Assembly (NCBI GenBank): GCA_003165455.1
Contig: PLUJ01000201.1
Location: forward strand, 1 to 14,137
DNA length: 14,137 nucleotides
Reading direction: 5' to 3'
Source of the DNA: Acidobacteriaceae bacterium
Lineage (GTDB): Bacteria > Acidobacteriota > Terriglobia > Terriglobales > Acidobacteriaceae
Made by a program: the position numbers and the translations under genes
The notes under the pieces: generated by a model
What the model saw: the letters and a program-made list of their open reading frames with translations, nothing else
Databases searched by the model: none
What the model was told of the DNA's origin: nothing
Shown here: in pieces, positions 6,797 to 13,968 of the stretch
Layout: each line of letters opens with the position of its first letter
Numbering within the stretch: the first letter of the stretch is position 1

Positions 6797-7309
6797 TTGG
6801 TCATTTACCAGAAAAAAATCGCAGGCTTGACTTCGGCAACGCTTGAACGTTTTGTTCTGCGGGCGAAGCGGGCCATTGGCTTGCCTGGAACCATCAATGT
6901 GCTCGTCACCAGCAGTCGCGAGTTGCAATCTCTGAACCGCAGATTCCGCGGAAAAGACAAGCCTACGGATGTGTTGTCTTTCCCGCCGTCTCCGGAGCGT
7001 CATTCTGCGCGCCAGGCGGCGGGCGAACTGGCTGTTTCTTATGATATTGCCAAGAGCAACGCCCGGCGCTTAGGACACAGTTTGGCAGCGGAAATAAAAA
7101 TTCTGGTACTGCATGGGATTCTCCATCTGGCAGGGTTCGATCATGAGCAGGATAATGGTGAGATGGCGCGAGAAGAGATCCGTCTACGGCGAAAGCTTAA
7201 GTTGCAAGTAGGATTGATTGAGCGCACGGAACCCCCGGGCTCGCGCTCATTGAATCGGAAGACGCGCCGGAGATCTGATCTGGCAATTGCTCCCCGGAGC
7301 ACTTCGTGA
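6797..7309 (+). CDS. ybeY: Endoribonuclease YbeY (16S rRNA maturation factor)
   Basis: Metal-dependent ribonuclease needed for 16S rRNA 3'-end maturation and ribosome quality control. The product has 170 residues. The central NRRFRGKDKPTDVLSFP segment and the zinc motif HGILHLAGFDH (HxxxHxxxxxH) are diagnostic. YbeY usually ends a few residues after this motif; here there is an extra basic tail of about 35 residues (LNRKTRRRSDLAIAPRS). No ATG or GTG fits the N-terminus, and the TTG at 6797 gives the expected start (VIYQKKIAG), so a TTG start is inferred. No strong Shine-Dalgarno precedes it; coupling to phoH, 14 bases upstream, may help. Its stop overlaps the next start (GTGA). Confidence 0.93.
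   Translation: MVIYQKKIAGLTSATLERFVLRAKRAIGLPGTINVLVTSSRELQSLNRRFRGKDKPTDVLSFPPSPERHSARQAAGELAVSYDIAKSNARRLGHSLAAEIKILVLHGILHLAGFDHEQDNGEMAREEIRLRRKLKLQVGLIERTEPPGSRSLNRKTRRRSDLAIAPRSTS
7296..7299 (+). promoter_or_regulatory. Shine-Dalgarno sequence supporting a GTG start
   Basis: GGAG lies 6 bases before the GTG at 7306, inside the end of ybeY. It supports the GTG start of the CorC-like gene and its coupling to ybeY. Confidence 0.55.
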
Positions 7310-8571
7310 ATTGGACAGTCGCACTTTCGCTCGTCCCCTTGCTCGGTTTGCTGGCCTTGGCATCCTACGTAGACCGCGTCTACCAGGAGATTGGCAAATT
7401 TCTCTCCAGGGATTTTCAGGACAACATCGACGTCTTCGAGCAGAAGGTCGAACCCGTACTGAAAGTAAGCCGCTCGCGGGCCGCTCTTTCCATGGCGGTT
7501 CTAAAGCAGCTCACTACCGCTACAATATCTCTGTTGGTGGGCTTTGCGCTGTTTAGCGATCAGCTCTGGAGCTTGTACGAAATTTCGCAGGCTGCGATCA
7601 GTTTGATCGTGATCATCATTCTGTTCAATCAATTTCTGCCGTTCGTTTTCTTTTCCCGCACCAATGGGACGTGGCTCATACGCTGGATTTGGCTTATCAA
7701 GATCCTGATCTATCTTGTGTTGCCGATCACGATTGTGCTTGGGTTTCTGCAATCGGTGGCCTCGCTGACGCGAGAAAATAGTCGCGCGGAGCCGGAGACG
7801 GCGGCCGAAGCGATGGACGCACTTATCGAAGCCGGACAAGAGGAAGGAATTATTCAGGAGGGCGACCGCGAGCTGATTCAGTCCGTCGTGGAATTCAGCG
7901 GAAAGACGGTGCGGGAAGCAATGAAGCCACGGCCGGAGATGTTCGCCGTGCCGATGGAAACCACCGTCGAGCGTTTCATCGAAATGTTGCGCACGAAGCA
8001 TTACTCGCGCGTCCCTGTCTACGCGCAGAGCATCCACAATATAAAGGGCATTGTCTACGCGCAGGATGTCTTACAGGTTCCGGATAGTGAAGCGTCGCAT
8101 CGTACCCTTGAAACCGTCATGCGCCGCGATGTCTATTTCGTTCCCGAGAGCAAGCTCGGCAGCGATCTTCTGCGCGAAATGCAGAAAAACAATATTCGCA
8201 TGGCCATCGTAGTCGACGAATACGGAGGGGTGGCTGGCCTGGTCACCATTGAAGATCTTGTGGAAGAGATCGTGGGAGAAATTCGGGATGAGCACGAGAA
8301 TGCCCAGGTAGTGCGTGAGAATGACCACTCCTACATTGTCTCCGGGGGTATGGATGTAGACGGGTTAGCCGAACTTTTCGGAACCAGGCCTGAAGAAAGA
8401 GAATCCGCCACCGTAGCAGGGTTGGTGAGTGAAATCGCGGGACACATCCCTCTTAAAGGCGAGACGGTGAATGACGGCGGACTGCGTTTTGAAGTTTTGG
8501 AATCGACAGACCGGAGAGTTGAGCGCGTCAGGATCACTGCCGTGCAGCCAAGACAATTGAAATTGATCTGA
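7306..8571 (+). CDS. CorC/HlyC-family membrane protein with paired CBS domains
   Basis: A 421-residue integral membrane protein with a cytoplasmic regulatory part. Hydrophobic segments lie at about 4-22, 68-85, 92-117 and 127-153. An acidic linker (170-200) with EEGIIQEGDRELIQSV, typical of CorC, leads to the first CBS domain (~203-260, AMKPRPEMFAVP and SRVPVYAQSIHNIKGIVY) and the second (~270-330, MAIVVDEYGGVAGLVTIEDLVEEIVGEI). Residues ~340-415 form the CorC_HlyC (transporter-associated) domain. Relatives are implicated in magnesium or cobalt efflux or tolerance; the old hemolysin label is misleading. The membrane part does not show the classical DUF21 opening (NAFFSASExAL) and has a ~45-residue polar insert after the first helix. 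It starts at GTG overlapping the ybeY stop, so it is probably made in step with ybeY and era. Confidence 0.88.
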   Translation: MNWTVALSLVPLLGLLALASYVDRVYQEIGKFLSRDFQDNIDVFEQKVEPVLKVSRSRAALSMAVLKQLTTATISLLVGFALFSDQLWSLYEISQAAISLIVIIILFNQFLPFVFFSRTNGTWLIRWIWLIKILIYLVLPITIVLGFLQSVASLTRENSRAEPETAAEAMDALIEAGQEEGIIQEGDRELIQSVVEFSGKTVREAMKPRPEMFAVPMETTVERFIEMLRTKHYSRVPVYAQSIHNIKGIVYAQDVLQVPDSEASHRTLETVMRRDVYFVPESKLGSDLLREMQKNNIRMAIVVDEYGGVAGLVTIEDLVEEIVGEIRDEHENAQVVRENDHSYIVSGGMDVDGLAELFGTRPEERESATVAGLVSEIAGHIPLKGETVNDGGLRFEVLESTDRRVERVRITAVQPRQLKLI

Positions 8572-8596
8572 CTGCAGTCGGTCACTGGTCATAGAT

Positions 8597-8614
8597 GTTA
8601 GGCTAGGACCTAAC
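8597..8614 (+). repeat. Short hairpin between the CorC-like gene and era
   Basis: GTTAGG (8597-8602) and CCTAAC (8609-8614) form a perfect 6-base-pair stem with a 6-base loop in the 72-base gap. No T-run follows, so it is not a standard terminator; it could be an RNA processing or pausing site, or chance. Confidence 0.35.
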
Positions 8615-8643
8615 GCTTAAGACTTGGTGCCGATCTTCCTTAT

Positions 8644-9615
8644 ATGCCTTTCCGCTCCGGTTTCGTCTGCATTCTCGGCCGCCCAAACGCGGGCAAGTCC
8701 ACATTGCTGAATGGCCTTGTGGGCGAGAAGCTCGCCATTATTTCTCCGAAGCCGCAAACTACGCGCAACCGTATTCAGGGTATCGTCAATATTCCCAAGA
8801 GCAAAGGCCAGAGCGGCGCGCAGATCGTATTGATCGATACTCCCGGCGTGCACAAGCCTGATAGTTCGCTCGGGCGAAAGATGATGGTCGAAGTGCGTGA
8901 AGCGCTGGAGGGGTGCGATGTTGTATTACTGATCATGGATTCGACGCGCAAACTCGATCCGCGCGATGAGTTTGCCATCCAGATGCTGAGGCACTCAACC
9001 ACAAAGGTGTGCCTTATTCTAAATAAGGTGGATTTGTTGCGAGGCGGGAAAGCGCATCTGCTGCCTTTGATTGAGCAGTACAAGAAGTTGCACTCGTTCT
9101 ACGAGATCATCCCAATCTCCGCGTTGAAACGCGACGGACTTGAGATATTAATCAAAGCGGTAACTTCAGCATTGCCGGTCGGCTCTCCGTTATTTCCAGA
9201 CGACCAGATCACCGATCAACCAGCGCGCTTCATGGCTGGAGAGATTGTGCGCGAACGAGTCCTTGTCGAAACCGAGGAGGAACTTCCGTATGCGACAACT
9301 GTAATTGTCGACAGTTTCGAGGAGGGTGCCAAGCTCACGCGTATCGCCGCGACCATTTACTGCGAGCGGGAAGGACAGAAGGGCATTCTGATCGGCAAGA
9401 AGGGACAGATGCTAAAACGTATTGGCACTTCGGCGAGGCTGCAGCTCGAACGTATGCTGGATACAAAAGTATTTCTGGAACTTTACGTGAAGGTAGAGCC
9501 CAACTGGCGGGAATCGCGCGGCTTTGTGGAAGACCTGGACTGGCGAAGACAGTTGCAGAATCTGACTGGCGGACGGGTCGAATTGTCAGAAATGACCGGG
9601 AAGCAGCATCGATAG
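8644..9615 (+). CDS. era: GTPase Era
   Basis: Essential GTPase that binds the 3' end of 16S rRNA and acts in late 30S assembly. The product has 323 residues, slightly over the usual ~300. GTPase motifs in order: G1 GRPNAGKS (12-19), the switch I segment PQTTRNRI (37-44), G3 DTPG (65-68), G4 NKVD (127-130) and G5 ISA (158-160). The KH RNA-binding domain follows, with ILIGKKGQMLKRIG (248-261) and the typical end LELYVKVEPNWR. A tail of about 35 residues after this (FVEDLDWRRQ...) is longer than in many Era proteins. The ATG at 8644 has no evident Shine-Dalgarno, but the protein aligns from its first residues. It is the last gene of the phoH-ybeY-CorC block; Era and YbeY act on the same rRNA end. 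Confidence 0.96.
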   Translation: MPFRSGFVCILGRPNAGKSTLLNGLVGEKLAIISPKPQTTRNRIQGIVNIPKSKGQSGAQIVLIDTPGVHKPDSSLGRKMMVEVREALEGCDVVLLIMDSTRKLDPRDEFAIQMLRHSTTKVCLILNKVDLLRGGKAHLLPLIEQYKKLHSFYEIIPISALKRDGLEILIKAVTSALPVGSPLFPDDQITDQPARFMAGEIVRERVLVETEEELPYATTVIVDSFEEGAKLTRIAATIYCEREGQKGILIGKKGQMLKRIGTSARLQLERMLDTKVFLELYVKVEPNWRESRGFVEDLDWRRQLQNLTGGRVELSEMTGKQHR

Positions 9616-9663
9616 CGGAAGGTAGAGAATTTGATCACGTGACAAGTCTAAAGCTGAGACCAT

Positions 9664-9692
9664 TTGCCCTGCTAACATTCGCCAGATACAAT
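9664..9692 (+). promoter_or_regulatory. Sigma-70-type promoter of the anti-sigma-like ATPase gene
   Basis: -35 TTGCCC (9664-9669, four of six consensus bases), a 17-base spacer and -10 TACAAT (9687-9692, five of six). Transcription would start near 9699, about 62 bases before the ATG at 9761. A palindrome TCACGTGA (9635-9642) lies 21 bases upstream of the -35. Confidence 0.5.
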
Positions 9693-9760
9693 CAGTCGAC
9701 ATTTCGGGGATCGATCGGACGAAAGCAATTGAGCGCGAACCGTTAAACAAGAAATTACCC

Positions 9761-10222
9761 ATGATATCGTCCGATGCTTTCGAGCAATCGCTTCCGGAAA
9801 AAGACTTTGATCCCGATCATTTGACTTTGATTTTGCGCGTTACCCTCGCCGCCGATCGCAAGGCCGTCGATCCCGTGGTGCAGCAAGTAATGCGCGTGGT
9901 ACGTGAGATGAACGGCGTGGATGGCAAGGAAGATGCGATCGAGTTATCTCTGCAGGAAGCGCTGGCGAACGCCGTCATTCATGGCGCCAAGGAAGATCCG
10001 ACGCAGGTAGTGGAATGCCTGGTGAGCAGCGACGCCGAGCGAGGCATCCTGATTGTTGTGAGAGATCCTGGAAACGGCTTCACTCCCGAGACAATCCCCG
10101 GGTGCACGGTCGGCGAGAACGTTTATTCCAATCATGGGCGCGGAATTTTTCTGATCAATCAACTCATGGACAAAGTGGAGTTCAGAAAAAACGGCACCGA
10201 GATACGCATGGTGAAGCGATAG
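9761..10222 (+). CDS. GHKL ATPase, anti-sigma regulatory factor type (RsbW/SpoIIAB-like)
   Basis: A 153-residue stand-alone histidine-kinase-type ATPase domain. It has the N box ELSLQEALANAVIHG (61-75; Glu66, Asn70), the G1 box DPGNGF (102-107) and the G2 box HGRGIFLI (125-132), in the order and spacing of the RsbW/SpoIIAB family (HATPase_c_2). Such proteins bind a sigma factor or act as serine/threonine kinases on an anti-anti-sigma (STAS) partner in partner-switching control of stress responses. There is no HisKA domain, phosphorylatable His or membrane segment, so it is not a two-component sensor. No sigma factor, STAS or PP2C gene is next to it in the window, so its partner is unknown. 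It has its own promoter after era, and its stop lies 18 bases from the convergent ntrX stop. The Shine-Dalgarno is weak. Confidence 0.82.
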   Translation: MISSDAFEQSLPEKDFDPDHLTLILRVTLAADRKAVDPVVQQVMRVVREMNGVDGKEDAIELSLQEALANAVIHGAKEDPTQVVECLVSSDAERGILIVVRDPGNGFTPETIPGCTVGENVYSNHGRGIFLINQLMDKVEFRKNGTEIRMVKR

Positions 10223-10229
10223 CTTCGAT

Positions 10230-10253
10230 GGCGAGGCTGCCTACTCCTTCGCC
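10230..10253. terminator. Possible hairpin at the convergent gene junction
   Basis: GGCGAGG (10230-10236) pairs with CCTTCGCC (10246-10253) with one bulged base and a 9-base loop. It spans the 18-base gap and the last codons of ntrX. A second short stem, GAAGC-GATA-GCTTC (10213-10226), covers the stop of the ATPase gene. Neither has a T-run, so bidirectional termination here is only a possibility. Confidence 0.25.
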
Positions 10254-11599
10254 ACAATTCCCAACGTCTTCATCTTGCGGTAAAGGTGGCTCCGTTCCAG
10301 TCCCAATACTTCTGCGGCGCGGGTTACGTTTCCGTGATTTTCGTCGAGTTTCTTCAAAATAAAATCGCGCTCATAAGCGTCGCGCGCCTCGTGCAGGGTG
10401 GAAAAGTCGTTGCGTGTAACGCGGCGATGACCATCCCGGTAGACGAGCGGCGGCAAATGCTTGCGGTCCAAACGAGTGGTCATTGGATTCATGATTACGA
10501 TTCGCTCAATCACGTTTCGCAACTCACGCACGTTGCCTGGCCACGAATAGCGCATCAATCCCTCGATGGCATCATCGGTAATCTCGCGCGGACGGCGCCC
10601 GTATGTCGCCGCCAAATCCTTCAAGAAATGCCGTGCCAGCATCGGAATGTCTTCCTTGCGGTCACGCAAGGGTGGTACGAAGAAGGGAATTACATTGAGA
10701 CGATAAAACAAATCTTCACGAAAATTACCCACGGAAATTTCTTCTTCAAGGTCTTTATTGGTGGAAGCGATGACGCGCGCGTCGACCACAATGGTTTCAT
10801 CGCTGCCCAATGGGGCGACTCGCTGCTCCTCTAGCGTACGCAAAACTTTCGACTGGGTTTTGAGGCTCATATCCCCAACTTCGTCGAGGAATAGTGTGCC
10901 GCCGCTGGCTTTTTGAAATTTTCCTTCCTTGTCGGCCGCCGCACCGGGGAACGATCCTTTGTAGTGGCCGAACAATTCGCTCTCGATCAGGTCTTCGGGA
11001 ATGGCGGCGCAATTGACCTCGACGAATGGGTCGTCCTTTCGCAAACTCTGCGCATGGATGGCGCGGGCCACCAATTCTTTGCCGGTGCCTGATTCTCCAT
11101 AGATCAGCACTCGTCCGTTCGTCGGGGCCATTAAGCCGATCTGCTGCCGCAGGGCTTTCATGGGAATGCTATTGCCCACGATTACACTTTTCGCCTGTAG
11201 CTGTTTCTTCAGATCGACATTCTCATGCCGCAGCTTTTTCGATTCGATCGCATTCTTGACAAGGATGAGCGTCTTATCGATGGACAAAGGTTTTTCCAAA
11301 AAATCGTAAGCCCCAAGCTTGGTTGCCCGAACCGCAGTCTCAATGGTTCCGTGGCCGGAGATCATAATTACTTCCGGCGGGTTATCCAGTTCTCGAATTC
11401 GTTCGAGTGTCTCCAATCCGTCCACGCCGGGCAGCCAGATATCGAGCAGCACTACTTCGAAACTATCTTCACGACGCAGCAGTTTAATGCACTCTTCGCC
11501 GCTTTCCGCGGAGGCAGTTTCGTAGCCCTCGTCTGCCAGCACTCCCTGCAGCGATTCGCGAATGCCGGATTCATCGTCAACGACCAGAATTTTATGCAT
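10241..11599 (-). CDS. ntrX: Sigma-54-dependent-type response regulator, NtrX family
   Basis: A 452-residue cytoplasmic regulator paired with the sensor kinase encoded just upstream. The receiver domain (1-120) has the acidic pair Asp8-Asp9, phospho-acceptor Asp53 in LLDIWLPGVDGLE (the DIWLxG pattern of NtrX), Ser81 in MISGHG and Lys103. The AAA+ domain (~140-370) has Walker A GESGTGKE (168-175), Walker B GGTLFLDE (233-240) and the arginine-containing FREDLFYRLNV (293-303). A Fis-type helix-turn-helix ends the protein (NVTRAAEVLGLERSHLYRKM, 424-443). The sigma-54-contact loop, GAFTGA in NtrC-type activators, reads GSFPGA (215-220). The key Thr is Pro, so activation of sigma-54 polymerase is doubtful; it may work as a plain DNA-binding regulator. 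From recall, NtrX of alphaproteobacteria is also divergent in this loop. The ATG overlaps the end of ntrY by 8 bases. Confidence 0.88.
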   Translation of the reverse strand: MHKILVVDDESGIRESLQGVLADEGYETASAESGEECIKLLRREDSFEVVLLDIWLPGVDGLETLERIRELDNPPEVIMISGHGTIETAVRATKLGAYDFLEKPLSIDKTLILVKNAIESKKLRHENVDLKKQLQAKSVIVGNSIPMKALRQQIGLMAPTNGRVLIYGESGTGKELVARAIHAQSLRKDDPFVEVNCAAIPEDLIESELFGHYKGSFPGAAADKEGKFQKASGGTLFLDEVGDMSLKTQSKVLRTLEEQRVAPLGSDETIVVDARVIASTNKDLEEEISVGNFREDLFYRLNVIPFFVPPLRDRKEDIPMLARHFLKDLAATYGRRPREITDDAIEGLMRYSWPGNVRELRNVIERIVIMNPMTTRLDRKHLPPLVYRDGHRRVTRNDFSTLHEARDAYERDFILKKLDENHGNVTRAAEVLGLERSHLYRKMKTLGIVAKE

Positions 11600-13838
11600 G
11601 CTGGGCAGTTTTCTCGGTGATCACCGGTTCAGGGACCAAAGGCAGTTCAACGATGAAGCGCGCCCCCACCGGCTGATTCTCTTCGACCCGAATCGACCCA
11701 CGATGCTCTTCGATGACGCGGCTTACGATGGCCAATCCGAGACCGGTTCCCCGCTTTCTGGTCGAGAAATAGGGCAGGAAAAGCTTCTCTTTCAGCTCGC
11801 GAGTCACCCCGTGACCAGTATCTGCAACAACGATTTCAACCGCATCGCGGCTGGCAACCATCGAAGTAGAAATGTGGATTTCACGTAAGAGCGAATTCTG
11901 CATTGCCTCCGCCGCATTGTCCACCAGGTTTGCGATAGCGCGCTTAATGGCTTCGCTGTCGGCCATGACTCTGGGGAGATCCGCAGCCAGCGATTTAGAC
12001 AAGACAATGCCATCCATTCGTCCGGTAAACATCGATAGGGCATTCTCCACGACCTCGTTGATATCGGCGGGATGAGGATTGGAGGCGGGAAAACGAGCCA
12101 GGCTGGAGAACTCGTCCACCAATCGCCGTACCGTTTCAACTGCGCCCGCGATGGTTTGAGCGCAGGAACGTACAATTTCGAGAGAAGCTTTGTCGGGTGA
12201 GGCGACGCGTTCCAAATGCCGTTGTATCCGTTCCGCCGACAAAGCAATCGGCGTAAGCGGATTCTTGATCTCGTGCGCGACGCGGCGTGCAACCTCGCGC
12301 CATGCCGCCTGTTTCTGCGCCTTCAAAAGATCCGATAAATCTTCCAGCACAATCACGTACCCTGAACGCTCATCCTGGTGGCGCAGGGTGGCCACGGTAA
12401 CGGCAACGTTCAAAGAGCTACGCTGCAGCGGCATTTCCATCTGACTCGTGGTCATTCCCATGCGGTCTGCGCGCCGCAAAAGCGGTTCCAAATCCTCCAG
12501 CACTTCGGATGGAAAAACGTCCGCCAGGCGCGTCCCTCTGAAATTGAGTGTTCCTTCCGCATATCCCTCCGGGTAAAACATTCGTTGAAGCGCATGGTTG
12601 GAATGGGTGACATTTCTTTCAGCATCGAGCGAGAGCACGCCCGTGGGAATGCTTTCGAGGATAGTCTCCATCTGCCGGCGGCGCTGGTCGAGTTCGGCGT
12701 TGGCGGCGCTGGCGTCGCGGCTGGACGCTTCAATTTGACGGCGGCTGTTTTCTAGTTCCTCCGCCATGCGATTGAAGGAGCGAACCAGATCTCCGATTTC
12801 GTCCGCCGCGTTCACATCGATTCGGTAATCCAAGCGGCCACGGGAAATTTCTTGGGTTGCTTCAGCCAGCGCCGCCAAGGGACGGGTGACCAGTTTCGAA
12901 AGAAAGAGCGCCAGCCACGTTGTAACGAAAAGTACCATCATGGTTAGCAACAAGAGTAGCCCCATGTAGGTTTGTCGCACATGCCTGCGCTCGCGGCTCA
13001 ACTGCAGGTAACTCTGCTGGCTGGCTTCGATTTGCTTGACGGTCCTGGAAAACTCTGGTGGCAGGGGGATCGCCACTAGAATGGATCCAGTGTCACCCAC
13101 CGACGCGCTTCCCAAGGTGTACTCCGTCTGGCCCCAGGTGAAGGGTGCAGGATCTTTTGATTCAGCTCTCTCCAGCGGCAGTTGCGTTTTCAAGTCGGCC
13201 CACGCAGCCGGCGCCTGAAAGCTCGCCTTAACGGCTCCATTCTCTATCGCGATGGCAAATCCACCCTGCAGCGTAGGCTCATGCCGCCGAAATTCGTCGG
13301 TGAGAGCTCCGAATCCGTGGCTCTGAAATGCCCGTCTTGTCTCGACTTCACTCGCAATCGCAACCGCTTCGGAACGGGCGTTCTGTGCAGCATAGCTGGC
13401 TAGCAAGGAAGCCATGGCAGCAGTATCCGCTCGAACTTCTTCCACCGGTGTTGAAAACCACTTATCGATGGACCGGTTCATCAACCCATATGCAAACCAA
13501 TACATAACCATCACAGGGACGAATGAAAGCAGGAGAGCGCCAACTACCATTCGCGTGCGAAACTTTGAGCCCAACACACCGAGACGTCGCTCGGCGAACA
13601 ATTTGAGGAGGTTGCGCGCCAGCACGAAGGTGAGCGCAACAAACAGAAGAGAAATCAGCAGTGAAAGCGCATAAAAAACCACGGTCTGCTGGTTGGTGCC
13701 GGGGCGCAGTATGGTTTCGTTAAACGCGGTCTGGGAAACCAGGATCGCGAGCAGCAGAAAAACCGCCACCGTCAGCAGAATGATGTACTGCTTGCGCTTG
13801 GAAGTTCTGGCAGGTCGAGTTGGAGCGGTCTGCGCCAC
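11592..13838 (-). CDS. ntrY: Membrane sensor histidine kinase, NtrY family
   Basis: A 748-residue sensor kinase, the length expected of NtrY. Helices lie at about 17-36, 52-75 and 97-119, then an extracytoplasmic sensor region (~120-288), a fourth helix (289-313) and a HAMP linker (~314-370, containing DEIGDLVRSFNRMAEEL). A coiled segment leads to a PAS domain (~388-500, ILESIPTGVLSLDAERNV). The kinase core has the H box RRVAHEIKNPLTPIALSAERI (phospho-acceptor His522), the N box IANLVDNAAEAM (635-646), the G1 box DTGHG (673-677), the F box LFLPYFSTR and the G2 box GTGLGL (697-702), so it looks fully active. The HEIKNPLTPI variant and four-helix topology are NtrY-like. The start is a GTG at 13838 with an in-frame TGA 9 bases before it and no clear Shine-Dalgarno. 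In other bacteria NtrYX senses nitrogen or redox state; the signal here cannot be read from sequence. Confidence 0.9.
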   Translation of the reverse strand: MAQTAPTRPARTSKRKQYIILLTVAVFLLLAILVSQTAFNETILRPGTNQQTVVFYALSLLISLLFVALTFVLARNLLKLFAERRLGVLGSKFRTRMVVGALLLSFVPVMVMYWFAYGLMNRSIDKWFSTPVEEVRADTAAMASLLASYAAQNARSEAVAIASEVETRRAFQSHGFGALTDEFRRHEPTLQGGFAIAIENGAVKASFQAPAAWADLKTQLPLERAESKDPAPFTWGQTEYTLGSASVGDTGSILVAIPLPPEFSRTVKQIEASQQSYLQLSRERRHVRQTYMGLLLLLTMMVLFVTTWLALFLSKLVTRPLAALAEATQEISRGRLDYRIDVNAADEIGDLVRSFNRMAEELENSRRQIEASSRDASAANAELDQRRRQMETILESIPTGVLSLDAERNVTHSNHALQRMFYPEGYAEGTLNFRGTRLADVFPSEVLEDLEPLLRRADRMGMTTSQMEMPLQRSSLNVAVTVATLRHQDERSGYVIVLEDLSDLLKAQKQAAWREVARRVAHEIKNPLTPIALSAERIQRHLERVASPDKASLEIVRSCAQTIAGAVETVRRLVDEFSSLARFPASNPHPADINEVVENALSMFTGRMDGIVLSKSLAADLPRVMADSEAIKRAIANLVDNAAEAMQNSLLREIHISTSMVASRDAVEIVVADTGHGVTRELKEKLFLPYFSTRKRGTGLGLAIVSRVIEEHRGSIRVEENQPVGARFIVELPLVPEPVITEKTAQHA

Positions 13839-13903
13839 ACGAATTCAGCGGTCCAGCCACGCATTTTAGTCGCAACCTGCAAACCTTGAATGGACCGGAA
13901 GCC

Positions 13904-13909
13904 ATTATA
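13904..13909 (-). promoter_or_regulatory. Possible -10 box of ntrYX
   Basis: A perfect TATAAT read on the minus strand, about 66 bases before the ntrY GTG. There is no good -35 at 16-18 bases (the hexamer at 17 is TCTCCA), so it would need an activator or be chance. No sigma-54 -24/-12 element was found here. Confidence 0.35.
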
Positions 13910-13933
13910 GATGCAGACGCGGCTGCTGGAGAT

Positions 13934-13950
13934 GACTCAATCGGTGAGTC
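13934..13950 (-). terminator. Hairpin downstream of the xylanase gene
   Basis: GACTCA and TGAGTC form a perfect 6-base-pair stem with a 5-base loop, starting 18 bases after the xylanase stop on the minus strand. No T-run follows, so an intrinsic terminator is possible but weak. Confidence 0.3.
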
Positions 13951-13968
13951 TTGCTCTGTGCCAGATTG

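Noticed and set aside
7501..8037. A 178-codon minus-strand open frame over the CorC-like gene
   Set aside because: It is a shadow of the conserved CBS protein; its sequence is rich in His, Arg and Gln, with no motif.
10286..10834. A 182-codon plus-strand open frame antisense to ntrX
   Set aside because: The minus strand encodes a complete NtrX with all AAA+ and helix-turn-helix motifs; the opposite frame shows none.
13958..13963. TGGCAC on the minus strand upstream of ntrY, resembling a sigma-54 -24 element
   Set aside because: The required GC of the -12 element is absent at the fixed 10-base distance from the GG.
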